64,000 nt of DNA from Nymphaea colorata (taxonomy: Eukaryota; Streptophyta; Magnoliopsida; Nymphaeales; Nymphaeaceae): positions 19,089,149-19,153,148 of the forward strand of contig NC_045146.1 of the NCBI RefSeq assembly GCF_008831285.2, given 5' to 3'. Within the stretch, counting starts at the first letter, position 1, and each line of letters starts with the position of its first letter. Positions 24,063 through 36,989 of this stretch are shown piece by piece. The notes beneath the pieces were generated by a model. That model worked only from the letters and a program-made list of their open reading frames with translations, searched no databases and had not been told where the DNA came from. The position numbers and the translations under genes were made by a program.

Positions 24063-26089
24063 ATGTGAGCACTACTATAATCAATGCTGTCAATTCACTG
24101 CTCTTCTTTAGAAGATGACCCAGTTCCGATGTTTACTGAATCTTTGGAATTCTTTTGTTGGATATCTACAGGAGGGCTTCCATTAATAGACCTCCGACGC
24201 CCGACGCTGACGAGGATCGTGAGCAGAAACCGACTCTTCAGGAAGTCATTCATATCAAGGTGTGATTGTAGCTATGGAGTGCGTTTTGTATGAATTCGCA
24301 GATTTTTTTCTTCATTTTTTTTCCTGGTTACTTGTTCGATTGACCGTCTTTAAGAACTTGGTTTTTTTGTCTCACGTCGGCTAGTTGATTGAGAGTGGAG
24401 AAAAAGAAAGATTGAAGGAGCTTTTGAGGGAGAGGCTGATTGAGTGTGGATGGAGGGATGAAATGCACGCCTTGTGCAGGTTCCTCTTTTCTATCTATCG
24501 TTTCCTTTTTAAATTTTTGCAATGTATGATTACTGGGTTTCTGTTGTTTGTAGTTATCGTTTTGGAATATTGTCAAATTACGAATGTGGTATCTCATTTT
24601 GGGGATATAATGGATCAACGAGTTCCCCAAATAATTCTTTGGTTTATGAGGATATAATGGATTCGAATAGCTATATAATTCTTTGGCTTATGGGAATAAT
24701 GGACTAAGTTGTTTCCCATATATTGGCTTATACCATCGTTCTTTACATTTCGGACACAATTCAGGACTTGATAGGCGCTGTATTTTATGAAAATTCAAAC
24801 CATAAATTATTGCGGATGATTGCAATACGAAAGAAAAAATACACTGTTTTGTCATCAGTTGGAATTTTGAATTTTTTCATTGAGGTCATGTATGGTCTAG
24901 AGTTGACAGGCTGGCGATTAGTTTCTCTATGAAGAACTTAACCTTAACAAAGGTTCTTGCTTTCTCCATCTATACAAGGTCTTACCTTTCTCCTTTTTTT
25001 TTTTTTCTACAGGGCTTTTGCGAGGAAAAAGGGAAGGCAGAATGTGACTGTAGACGAACTTGTTCATGTGATCACTCCGAAGGGCAGATGTGAGTATTGC
25101 AACATCTTTTCCATGGTCTATAAGCTGTCCATGTTATGTCCTTATCAAGTATACATCTTGTGCAAGTCCTCTGAGTTATGTATATTTTTTTTCTTTATAA
25201 CTTTGTGTTTCTTGGGAGGACGTGCTATTCTTTTTGCAAATATTAAAATTGATGTCATACGTTATGGTGATCTAGTTTCTTATGAACTCTTTCATTATTT
25301 TTTTCAAGTAAAGCAGCCGCTTGTCTTGACCTTTTCTCAAATCTTGAAATTGATAACAATGCTTCTTGTGTTATACTTTCTTGTGAAGTCTGATGGCTTG
25401 TGGAAGCTTAAAGTTTTGGACAGCTATGATGGCTAGTTTCATAACAGCATACTTTTCTCCACAATGTTTGGATCAAAGTTGAGGGAATGGAACTCTAGTT
25501 TTCTGGGCTATGTATGCCATGCTCGCTGTTGCTCCGATGCATTCCTTTTCTTTTTTGTTAGTCTTAGGGCATTATGGTAGTTTATATTTTGCAGTTCTAT
25601 GGTTGTCGTTTCATAGTATAACACTGTGTGTAGACTGTAGAGGCAGCTGCTTTTGCAGTCTTTCATGAGATTGCTCCTTTGAGTTTTCTTTCTTTTGGAT
25701 AGTTTCTTAATCTTGGAAATATAAAGGCATTAGATGTTTTTGTCTTAGCTGTTGAAAGGTCTTGGATTTTACTTAGTCAGTCTGTTGTCTTTTGTTACAA
25801 TCTTTGAAGAACTAAAATGCTGTGAGCGTTTCTGCCAGTTTCTTTTGTTCATCTTAACTTTTACATGCCTGTGCACATTACGTTATTTCTCTACCGTTAG
25901 TTATTTTTATCTTGTCTTGAACAGAAGTATGCTTTGGAAAATCCCGAGCAATATCTAACATGTGATTGCTTGTTGATTTTGTTACAACAAATGAACTTTT
26001 TTTTTTTTGCAGCCTCTGTGCCAGATGCTATAAAGGCAGAGCTGTTGCAGCGTATTAGAACCTTCCTAATGAACGTTCATGTTGATTAA
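24063..26089 (+). CDS. ENY2: ENY2/SUS1-like subunit of SAGA deubiquitination module and TREX-2
   Basis: A small nuclear helical protein. Its family joins the SAGA H2B-deubiquitination module and the TREX-2 mRNA-export complex at nuclear pores. Exons: 24063-24064, 24172-24259, 24385-24479, 25013-25089, 26013-26089; 112 aa, normal for the plant family (about 115). Diagnostic stretches are VNRPPTP-like INRPPTP (5-11), [12 protein letters not shown] (33-44), ECGWRDEM (50-57), [12 protein letters not shown] (67-78), ITPKGR (82-87) and [11 protein letters not shown] (96-106). The initiator codon is split: AT ends exon 1 and G starts exon 2, giving MRASINRPP. If intron 1 is kept the RNA reads ATG TGA. 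No other in-frame Met precedes the conserved N terminus. The 5' UTR probably begins further left, perhaps with another intron ending in TTCGCAG near 23992. Confidence 0.93.
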
Positions 26090-26109
26090 AAGCCACGGGT
26101 TGGATTTAC

Positions 26110-27936
26110 AGTAATCTGCACTAGTCGAATGCGATTTGTATGACAATACCACCAGATTCCTTCCTCACATGCATATGCTTAGGAAAAGAGATGAATTTGT
26201 TTGGCATGGATGCTACGTACAAGGGGAAGCCGTTTCATTGCTTTTGTAGGGAAGACCTGTTGTGAACGTTTCTTTATGTGATTCTGATATGAAAAATTCC
26301 CTACTTTAGAGCTCTGTTGTGAACAGTATGCCTTACAATTCTCAGATGGACAATTTCCCATTTAGTGCGTTCAGATATTGATTATTCTTGTGCTAAAGCT
26401 GAAACTGGAAATACTATTTTGCATGTTTTTGAGTAGTCCTCCAATGGTTTCTATGATGAAGGAAGAACGTGATAAATTGTCCTAAAAAATTTGCTATGCT
26501 AGTCCTCTTCAGGCAAGGATGGTAGGAGAGAACTATTCGCATAGGTACTGATGAAAGTCTAGAGTTATGAAAGGCATTCCGAACGAAAGAGAGAGGGAAG
26601 AGAGAGAGGACACAAAGCAAAATAGTAAGATAGAAATTCTTCTACGAAGGAAAAAAAAAACCGAATTTATCCGGCGGTCCCTCTAAATTTGAACTAATTT
26701 TTCGAAGGTTGAAGGCCCTTCAAGTCAAGTAGACCTGATTGATTCTTAAATCCAAAGCAATTTGGCTTATTTGGATCGGTTACTTCTTGGATTTGAATTT
26801 GAAGATTATAATGAACAGAGCTGATCCAATTGTCTTTTTGCTCTGAACCCGAGTGTCATGTTTACTTGCCATAATGTACATTTGTATATCTATTTACAAA
26901 TAAATTACAGGGTAATGAACATGCTTTCAGCAGCTTGTATTGAAGAGTTTGCTAATGTTTGGGAATATGATGTGGATTTAGGTTCTCATCGGGATCAACT
27001 CTTCTTCTTATTTAAAGACCAGTTCGAAGACACTGTTGGCGACTTGGTCTCTTGTTATGAAAAGGATGATTCCATATCAAGATGTTGATGGTTAGCAGAC
27101 CCACTGAGTCAAACCAGTGACTTGCTGATTCTGCCTGAGCTGCCCAAGAAACAGTTCAAGGTTTTGCACTAAACTGGTACCAAGGCGGTTAAGACTCCGG
27201 TTGTTAACCTACCCAAGTGATCAACTGAACGAGTTGGGTTTGCCTTTTTAAGCAAAGGCTCAAGGGTCAAAACTTTGTGAACTCAACTGAGCGCTTGATT
27301 TGGTATTTTTAGAAACTTAAATTTAGAATTAAGCAAATCGGAGATTTTGAACTTTCTGAGTTGCTTAAGCATTAAGAACCGTTGAGATGAAGATTTTTCA
27401 AATGCATTTAAAAAAAAAACAATTTAAATTCAAACAAATGCAAGAAAAGTAAAATTCCCAAGTCATTTGAGTTGTCCGAAATGACTCATTTACTGGTTAA
27501 AAAACTCAGGCTTACTCCATGGCAAGCTTCAAGGATTTTGTCAGCTAAAGCTCACTTGGCATAGGAGACTCCAGGAGTTCCACCATTTTCCCCTTTTCCT
27601 GGATAGCCAATCTGAGTTTAGGTGAACCACTATTCGAGCGTTAAACCTTTCGGCTTCCTTCAACTTGAAGATCTGAAGTCCAGCCAACTATTCAGGTAGC
27701 CAGAGCTCTAATTGGCAGTTTTCCACTTGAGTGATCAGAAAACTAAGAAGCTTGAACCTTTTCTCATCCCTTTCCCCGGTTGAACTTAGGTTGCTTTTGA
27801 AAGCTTCCATCTAAACAATCGTCAACCCATCATAGAAACAGTGCGCTCGCAATCGTCTCCACATGCCTTGGATATGGTAACTCAACCGCGTCTCTGGGAT
27901 TAAGCGGGAAAAGTGCTTACGCTATACTTATGAGAA
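26110..27936. other. ENY2 3' flank and intergenic sequence
   Basis: No gene is supported here. A 76-codon open frame at 26858-27088 resembles no family I know. The stretch 27100-27900 is less AT-rich than average and could belong to a diverged transposon flank, but no terminal repeats were seen. Confidence 0.5.
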
Positions 27937-27975
27937 GTTATCCATTGTTCTAGTTGTGGTTATCCATTGTTCTAG
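27937..27975 (+). repeat. 17-bp direct repeat at the LINE 5' boundary
   Basis: GTTATCCATTGTTCTAG occurs at 27937-27953 and again at 27959-27975, separated by five bases. The recognisable LINE reading frame starts immediately after. A filled-in duplication during 5' joining of a truncated LINE is a plausible cause. Confidence 0.85.
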
Positions 27976-30900
27976 ATGCAACCTTAAGATCGATCTGTCC
28001 AAGTTATTGCGCTTAGAAGAATGTCTATGGCGTCAAAAATCTAGAATAAAGTGGTTGAGGGATGGTGACCTTAATACTAAGTTTTTCCAGGGTATCGCCA
28101 ATGGTAGGAGACGGAGGAACAAGATTGCCTCCATTTCCCATGACGGACGACTCCTCACCGACATGCCGGAGATTTTTACAGCTTGCACGGATTATTTTGC
28201 TGTCCTGTTAGGGACCTCCGATGGTGTCAGAAACCTACCGTCCTTTCTCGCTTCAGGCCCCACAGTGTCGCCAGAGGAGAATGCTGACCTGCTGAAACCT
28301 ATAACTGCTATAGAAATCCAGTGGGCAGTAATGGAGGCTGACAGGGATTCTGCGCCTGGCCCAGACGGCTTTGGCAATAGCTTCTTCCAGAGGAATTGGA
28401 ATATTGTTCAGGAAGCAGTAGCAGGGGTGATTCATGGTTTCTTTGACTCCAGAAAATTGGTGAAGTCTATCAACAAGACCCACATTATTCTTCTGCCCAA
28501 GGAGCAAGGTGCTACGCAGGTGGACAAACTTCGACCCATCTCTCTCTGCACAAGCACGCTGAAATTCATCACGAGGATTATGGTCCAGCGTATGAGGCCT
28601 ATACTTAACAGAATCATATCCAAGAACCAAAGTGCCTTTCTGCCCGAAAGATGCATACAGGACAGTTTCCTTCTAAGCCAAGAAATAGTTCACATATTGC
28701 ATAACAGTAAGAAACCAACAGCCTGTGTTAAGATAGACTTAAGTAAGGCGTATGATAGAAGGCTGCTCTTTGCCATCTTGGGTTTCATGATCTATGGATA
28801 CAGAAAGTTATGACTATCGTCAGTCAATTCAGCCATGCTTATCAAAGGCAAAGAAGGAACTTGGTTTGTGAACAAGAGAGGACTTAGACAGGGGGATCCA
28901 CTTTCCCCCTACCTTTTTATCTCAGTAATGGAAATGCTTACTCGCAGCACTCAAGCGCATATTAACAGCAATCAAATTAAAATTCCCTCCATGGGGGCAG
29001 GTCTCACCTCCCCTTTCTCCACGTTATATGCAGGCGATATAATCTTCTTCATTGATAGGAAATTACAGAACTTGCGTCACTTGAAAGGGTGCTTGGACGA
29101 GTTTTCCTCCTGCTCTGGCCTGGTTATGAACATTGATAAAAGTTCAGTCCTCTCCTTCAATATGAACAGCCAGGTGCTCTCCCAGATAGAGCGTGAAATG
29201 GGTTGGCACCAAGGTCAGCTTCCCACCACCTATCTTGGCATTCCCCTCCAGACGACAGACTTGATTGAGGCACAATGCAGGCCGTTAATCCTTCGCTCGA
29301 CTCAAAAGCTCGCAGTCTGGAAACAAAAATGCCTCTCTTTCGCAGGTCGACTGAGCTTAATCAAGCATGTGCTCTCATTGGTGCCAAGCTATTGGAGCCT
29401 TGTTGTCAAAATTCCCGCGTCAACCTGTAAATACTTGAACAAGATGGCAACTGACTTTCTTTGGGGCGACATGGCAGACTGCAAAAGTTACCACCGCATG
29501 AAATGGTCCACCCTATGCCTCCCAAAGTTAGAGGGAGGCGTAGGCCTAAGAGACATCAAGGAAACCAATATGGCTAATATGGCGTTCTTATTTTACCGAG
29601 TGTCGTAACAGGCCTCTCCTTGGGCATCCCTGGTTAAAGGTCGGTATTGCGAGCGGAAAGGATTACTAGACAGCAGCATTAGGGGCAAAAGAGTGTCCAT
29701 AGCTTGGCGCGGGGCATTGCAGTATTGGCGCAAGATTAAAGAGCAAGTCGCATGGAAGATCGGCAATGGTTCCTTGGTCAAGTTTTGGACAGACCATTGG
29801 GGAGAGGATCGGCTGATAGAGAAGGTCCCTATTACTCATCTTCATCTAGTTCAAGATAGCCTCACCTGCTCAGTGAAAGGAGATCATCGAGGTGAATGGG
29901 AAGTTCATTATGGACTTCCTTGCCAGCCTTAACATCCCATTTACTTGTCCTAGGATTGAAGCTGAGCAGCATGACGCTTTGGTATGGAAGAATGCAGACA
30001 AAGGTGAGATCAACCGGCATGGAATCTGGCAGAGACTTCGGAAGAAAGGCAACGAGTTTAATGACCATATTCTAGTGTGGAAAGGAAGACGACTTCCAAG
30101 GGCTGCCTGGGTGGTCTATTTAGGTAGTGCTGGTCATCTTCCAACGGATGGGCTTGTGCAAAATCAAGGTCGAGCCCTCGCTTTCAGGTGCCCAGTTTGC
30201 AAGCATGCGAGCGAAGATATCAAACACGTATTTTTTTATGTAAATGTGCACAGTTTACTTGGTCCTGCATCTATGGCAAGTTTGGCAGGACTGCACCATG
30301 GCATAGGAGCCCTCCTAACATCATGCAAGCACTCAATCAGTGGCATAAGAAAGGCTTCAAAGATAAAACTCTCGACAAATGCTGGAAAGATAGCTTCCAC
30401 ATGACGATTTGGTTTATTTGGAGAACCCGTAACCACTTGAAACATAAAGGAGACATTCCTTTAAGCAACTTGGCCAAACAATTTTGGTCGAACTGTTGTG
30501 AGCATTGGTGGACTTATCAGTGGACTGAATCGCAACAGGTGAAAACTCAAAACTGGCTTCGGACTGAGATCCTATGGAGTGATGGAGTTCACAGAGATGA
30601 TACATGGGTGGAAATCAGCATCACTTCTTGGGTTAAGGCTGGCAGGAAAAGGGGTAGCAGGCCTCATTAGAGACGCTGCAGGACGGTTTCGTTATGGTTT
30701 GGCATGCTGGTTTGAGATGAGTTCTGCCTGGCGGGAGACTGAGGTTCTGATGGAATGTATCCTCAACCTGGCTAATTTGGTAGATAACCAAGGGCGCATC
30801 TACATACTAGCAAATGATGGCGACTGGAAGCAGCACCTACGTTCTCTAACTGAACGCAGAATGGACATTGTGCCTAACTCGCCTTTGACAAACAGACTCT

Positions 30901-31060
30901 TCAGCAGGTTCGCCATTTGCAAGAGATGGCCTCTTGCTGAAGCCACCAATCTTTTGTTGCTTATTCCGGATAATGGACTGTATACTAAATGGAATCCCGT
31001 AGATATCATGTGGGATCCATTGCAAGAAAATTCCCTGAGGGGCTGAGGTCCGTGAGGACC
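27956..31060 (+). mobile_element. 5'-truncated, inactive L1-type LINE with reverse transcriptase and RNase H remnants
   Basis: Frame 27956-28813 holds the start of a non-LTR reverse transcriptase: LWRQKSRIKWLRDGDLNTKF, APGPDGF, LRPISLC, KIDLSKAYDR. After an in-frame stop the same frame continues at 28835-29608 with RGLRQGDPLSPYLF. The catalytic YADD box is YAGD (around 29030). After a further stop at 29606 the frame continues to 29932, then shifts. A zf-RVT-like part includes IWQRLRKK and CPVCKHASEDIKHVF. A frame change in a T run near 30230 and another near 30600 precede an RNase H-like VAGLIRDAAGRF. The endonuclease half is missing. No long poly(A) tail is visible after the final part. The copy cannot be autonomous. 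Confidence 0.93.
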
Positions 31061-31734
31061 CATTTTTTGCTGTAAATACCTCCTCATTTTGTTGCAATAA
31101 AAGGATGAGGGCCTACCCCCCAAGCAGTCTTTGTCCGGAAGATAGGACTCACAGAAGATCACGGAGAAACGGATGAATTACATAACATGAAAGCATATTT
31201 TAAATGCAAAAGCAGAAACTTGCCACGCCAAGAGGGCTAGGAGATGAGGATGAGCCAGCCACTGGGGCATCGGCCACGTTCGATTGGTGGCCTTCGAATT
31301 CATGAAAAATAAGCTCCGGCTAAGAGATCGATTGACTTGAGCAGTATCGTGATTGCAAAAGGTATAAAACTGATATTCAAGTTTGTCTACTAATATTGGC
31401 CATGGAAACCAATTTAGTTGCATAAAAGGGCAAGTGAGATGGGATCATATAATGACAAAAGGGTGATAGTGAAATGATATCATTTTCTTTCTCATATCAT
31501 CTGCTCATTTGTCAAAATCCCTACACATTAATTTGGAACCCCTTTACTTTTAACGAAATGGCCACAGACCATGCTGTGAAATTTCTTCCGAGATCATTCT
31601 TTTCAACACATTAACCCGGTGAGGGCTGATTGGAGACTAAGACACACAATTTACAATCCCAAGATAGGAGGATCATAGTCAGCAACAACAGAAGATGGAA
31701 AACTGGTACTCCAGTTATAGCTTTAGCTGGATTA

Positions 31735-34700
31735 TCAGCAGCGGCTTCCCCGCTGCATCTTGAATCTTGAGACTGGCTTTGACGATGATGTTGGGACTGT
31801 TCTCTCCTGCAGAAATCATACAAGCAGAATTGTTGGTTATAAAGATCAGCTGCACTATAATGTATAGGGAGAAAAAATAATAAATCAGATGAACAAAATT
31901 CAGTACCTGAGAGGATCCTGTTCCTTGAGATGGAGAACTTGATGGGGTGTCAAATCCTCGTTCAATAATGGAACCAGTGAAAGCCTGAATACAAAATCAA
32001 AGAAAAAATATATCAAAATTTAAATAAAAGCTCGGATAATTTTAGTAATTAATGTAATATATCCATAAAATTATATCCTTCCTACCGATAGCAACAACTA
32101 AGTTCAGAGGATTTCGAATAATGAAACATAAGAACATTGAAGAGGCAAAAAAGCATTCAGAAGTAAACGTGCCTTCGGAGCATGAGAAGATCCCACTGTG
32201 CTCGTATTGTCTTCAACAGGAGCATCTGAAACCTGAAAACACATCAAACATCTAAACGACAGGATCTTTGAAAGATTGAAAGCAGGAAAAAAAGGACAGA
32301 TCTAATGAAAAGATAAAACATGATATAAAGAAACAAAGATAACTTTTCACTTAATTTTTTTTCACCCCTTTTATTCTTATTATTTCTTCTTATATTATTG
32401 CTTCCACAATGCCTTTTATTTTTTCATGTTTCTGTAATAAGATTCCACTTGCTTCCTTGATTCTACCTTGCTTTTATCATGTTTCATTCTTATTTTTTGC
32501 TTTCTTCTACCGCTGTAACATTTATTTTTGTCTATATAGTCTTTATAAGCACATTCCCATTCCCATCTAATAGAAATTTATACTGTCAAATACTGCAAAA
32601 TATATGCAATATTGAAGTAAATAGACAACATACATCATTTTGCGGTGCAAATGACACATGGCGCTTCTCTTCCAGTCTAGGATAATTCAAGACCTTTTCA
32701 TCGTACTTCCTTGGTTTAATGGCTCCATCATTTCCTTCAGACGGTTCAACTGAACATACAAACCATGTTCAAATTATTAGTTTGAAAGAGGGGGCAGGAA
32801 GTCTAAAATTCCCTACTGGAGAGAACTTTCATGTTCATTTCTGAGGCAGCTTATGTCTCAGAAATCAAGTTAGAAACGTTGATGAATTAAGTACAAGTTT
32901 CAGCAATCAGAACCCTGCGAATGCTACGTAACTAAGAGAAACACAAAGACATAAAGCATGACCACTACCAATTATATCAAATATTATAAATACCTTTATT
33001 AGAAAACCGAAGATGCAATTGTTCAAGCTGCACAATCAAATGCCAGATGTCAGTAGTAAGTGTGAAGGCAATAGCCATGAATCAATGTACTTATATTACA
33101 ATGGATATCTCCCTTATAAATGGCATAATTTCTAACATGTGGGTTACCTATAGGGCAAAAGGGGAAAACTTGGGCCTAGAAACTGAAGGGTAAATGGAAA
33201 ATAGCAACACTTGGAGACCCTATGGTCTATGGGCAATGTGTAGACCACTTGACAGCACTTTTAGCGGCTTAGCCCACAAATCCTATGTAACCAGAGAACT
33301 GCTAACTGCACTTAGGAAAGAGTGGATTTCGCTAATTTTCTGTAGACTCTTGTCACACAAGCCATAGCTCCCTTCTTAAGTATTATTATTCTTGCTTGAA
33401 ACTCTGGCAGTGAAATTGAGCACACGACAGAATTATACAAGTATGGCAGAAGAGCAGTCCTACTGTCACTACAGGCGATGCATGTGAGCACAAGTTAAAC
33501 TCCTATTCATTGCTAATTGCAGCAGTCAATGCACCCAGCCAAACTGCAGACATATATTACATGTATAGCTTGCCCTGAAAAGATTTTACAAATGTACCTC
33601 ACTTCCTTGTGTGGTTCTATTTTGGACGGTGGACAAATCAATAACGTCTTCCAACTGAGACTCAATTACTGAACTTTCAGGTCTCGTATCTTCATCAGAA
33701 GACATTGAAGAATTTCCATCCTGATCTTCTTCTTTCTCCAGTTCATCTAATCTGGACATCAACCTATCAAATTCTTCATTCTGAGTCAATTTCTTGTCAC
33801 TCCCATCTTCAGACAAATGCAGTGATTCCAACTTTGAAGTGCCTGAATTACATAGGCAGAAATTTAGTAGACATATTCAGGTTAAAAGTAACACTGTATA
33901 CTTTAACTAATATAACAAAGGGCACAGAACAAACAATATATGGCATGCATGAATGGGATGGGAAAAGAGGAAAATAAGAGAATAAGGACACCAAGGTGTC
34001 ATCTAACAAATAGTTACATCCAAAGAAATGCATGAGCATTGCCTTAAAGCTTGTTTGAGGCTGTTAAAGAAAGTGGACAGTCTCACACAGTATAAAGAAC
34101 CCATTCTAAAAGGTAAGACTGTACATATTGCAGAATGAATCCAGTCATCAAATTTATTCTCTTCTAGTTATTAAAACAAAGATGTTTCTCCAAAGTTGTT
34201 ATTAAACTTTTTCCTTTACAAGTTTCCAACAACCAATTTGTGGACCATATGACATTGATACTCAAAGACACATCAACATACTAGTCTCGAGATAGCAAGA
34301 TTGGCAGCAGCCCTGAACACAGGCAAACTGGTGTTTGTTCCGACTAACAATGTTTGTTTCCATCCAGTGATGTACTTAATAAAATTTGACCAAGAGCAAT
34401 TTTATTCATAAAATGAGGGGGGGAAAGCTATTTTTCGCATGCATTGTTAGCTGAAAACACAATGTCGCTTTAATAATTCAAAATTAGTTGACTTACTTGC
34501 TAATCCCCATCAACATTTGCAGATTTGGTTATTAGGGGAAAATGCAAAAAATGGTTTCTCAGATTCAGTTTAATAGCTAATTCTGATACCTTTGTGGTCT
34601 AGTAATAAATAGCAAACAGTGAACTAACATTTTTTCACTTCATTTAAATTATTTATACTATCTTATTTGAACTTGCTCGGAGACAAAAGTGGGAGACAGA

Positions 34701-36789
34701 AAAACATTGACTTTCCTCCCCCCTTCTCCTTCTTCTCCGGAGAAAGGAAAGAGAGGAATGGGAAGAGGTTTGACTGGAGAGGGAACATTTCATGCCCTCC
34801 AACCATCTAGCAGTTCAAAAGATGTCTAAGGTGCTGGGAGGCACCCCATACTATACAGGAAAAGAAAGGAAGAAATACATTGTGTCAAAGTGCAGTCACA
34901 CCACACCACCTTAACAGGGGTGGACCAGCCTTAAAGTCAAGTCTACATGAAACAGGTAATGGACAGTTTCTTCAAATTGCATGAATCACACCTAGGTTAT
35001 ATGATGCATGTAGATGAATCATTCAATTGATATCACCTATTATTTTTCTCAAAACTAAGACTATCATGCACTGTAGACCAAATTGCTGTAGGAAATGATA
35101 AACATAAAGATGAGATAATAAACTACATTTTCAAAAAGGTAACCAACATAAGTCTGCCAACTTAAACTTAGTGGATGTGCAGATAGCTTTGATACCCTAA
35201 GGATAAGTTTGACTTCTTCATCTCGCCTTTCCTGTTCATAGTATTTTAAGGATGGTATAATGAATTTTGCTGCTTGACCTAACTGCTTCTAAGGTATTCT
35301 AGTAGTATGTTTTGTGACAGATCGCATGTTTCCATACCAAAAACGAAGGAAAAGGGACAACATCGCAACTTTTTCCTAAAGAAGGAAAAGAAATATAAGA
35401 GGGACCATTTTGTAAATGCCACCACATGGTGTTCCTTTCAAGAAGAATTGCAGTTACCCCACATTAAAAAGCAAGAAGGACGATCCAATACCATACATGG
35501 AAGAACTCTATAAGCACAAAAGAGTGACAACATTTTCAATAACAGGAAGCAAAAGATAATGCAAAGTTCAACTAATGCAACAATAGATGTTGTCACGAAT
35601 ACCTGCCTGGTTCTAGGTCTGTCAAAGAGTGCTCTTCATCATAGTCTTCCCTTATTTCCACAAGACCTTCCTATTGGAAAAGCAAGTGAACAGTAAGTTT
35701 TTAATAACACAAGGCTCTAGTTATGAGATGGGAACAAAATCTGCAGGTCTGATGATATCGGCCAAAAGTTTAAATATCTTCATTTGTTGAACCAGCTAAT
35801 TTACGCAACAAATGCAGACGCTTTCTAAAGCTAATCAAAGTACAAGATTTTTACAACCAATCAATAATGGGAAAGCTTGTCCTTTCTTAGTGCAACAAAA
35901 AAGTTACTAAACTCACAGCAGCTTCAGCAGCAGTGGAATTGAAAAATGATGCCTCGGCGAGAAGGTCCCTTATTGTAGCTTTTAAAGCCTCCACTTGCGA
36001 CTGCAATGTCTTTCCCCTCCTCTGTAGAATCTCCACTGTTTGTTTTGCTGTCCTCTCTGCATAATATCCTTCTCCTAATAGAACCTATGAACACATTCAA
36101 TAAGAAAAAATTGCCATCGTCATGAAGGAAACAGCATCTACCCTAAATTCAAAATCGGAAATAGTGAAGATAACTATTGCAAACTGAAAAGATTGGAACA
36201 ACAATTTCAAACTCATTCTTTCTTTCATTCTATCTCCAGTGGAACTAAATCATGGCAAAACCAATCAAATCTACAAGGACCTTGGTGTCTAGAACAACTA
36301 TACCAGTCCAATCATTTCCATCTCATACTGTTCTTCTATTTCTCTAATGGGGATTGAAATAACAGAGGAAACCAATCAAATTATACACGCACCATTGGTA
36401 CGAAAAAACAACTAAAGCATACCATAAATTCATTCGTGTGAACAATCTTTCCCGGGAAGAAAGCTGCCTTTCCAAATGGTACCTAAAGAAATTCAACAAT
36501 TAAAACAAACCTTTCCTGAATGACCAACGCGTCAGTGTAGAAGGAAAGGAAGGAAATGGGTGCTTTGAATGACGTTTACCATGATATCGTGGGAGAGTTC
36601 GTCGGGTAGCTTCTGGACGACTTTCTTGAGGGCGTTATTGTCGGCGATGAAGGCGTTGAGCTGGTCAAGCTCTTTCTGGCGCTCGGCGATAGAGTCGTTA
36701 ACCCACTGTGCAGCCTTTTGAGCCTCATCAACGGAGAATAAGGAGGCTATGGGAGTTGCTATACCCTTCCCCTTCTCTCTCCCCTCCAT
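31735..36789 (-). CDS. URI-like unconventional prefoldin (RPB5-interacting protein homologue)
   Basis: The URI family are prefoldin-like scaffold proteins that bind RPB5 and R2TP/prefoldin-like chaperones in RNA polymerase assembly. Exons on the minus strand: 36789-36580, 36482-36423, 36084-35917, 35670-35607, 33842-33598, 33027-32994, 32749-32634, 32232-32173, 31984-31907, 31806-31735; 368 aa. The prefoldin coiled-coil region is residues 20-145, with VPFGKAAFFPG (71-81) and LLGEGYYAER (92-101). An acidic middle holds LMSRLDELEKEED. The C terminus has KAFTGSIIE and ends VSRFKMQRGSRC, as in other URI proteins. Two introns need GC donors: CAG|GCAGGT after exon 4 and AAG|GCACGT after exon 8. An in-frame upstream ATG (36930) would add 47 residues including a Ser-Leu run coded by the GA/CT tract; MEGRE is preferred. 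Confidence 0.88.
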
Positions 36790-36794
36790 CTTGA

Positions 36795-36827
<33 letters not shown>

Positions 36828-36835
36828 AAGAGAAT
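36790..36835 (-). repeat. GA/CT tract in the URI 5' leader
   Basis: A nearly pure CT run on the coding strand ends only a few bases before the URI ATG, mirroring the CT tracts before the DXR start. If translation began at the upstream in-frame ATG it would be read as a Ser-Leu repeat. Confidence 0.8.
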
Positions 36836-36989
36836 GCCCGAAGAGGGTGGTGGCGATCCGGCGACAGCGACGGCGAGACGCCAGAGGTCAGGCAAGGTTT
36901 AGGGATAGTGATACCAAGCACGCGCGGCAAAGCCGTAGAAGCAAGAAAATTATCAATTTGTGCGCTGCTTTCTTAGAATGCCAGACAAA

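Noticed and set aside
26858-27088. 76-codon plus-strand open frame
   Set aside because: No family resemblance, no splice partners and nothing supporting expression.
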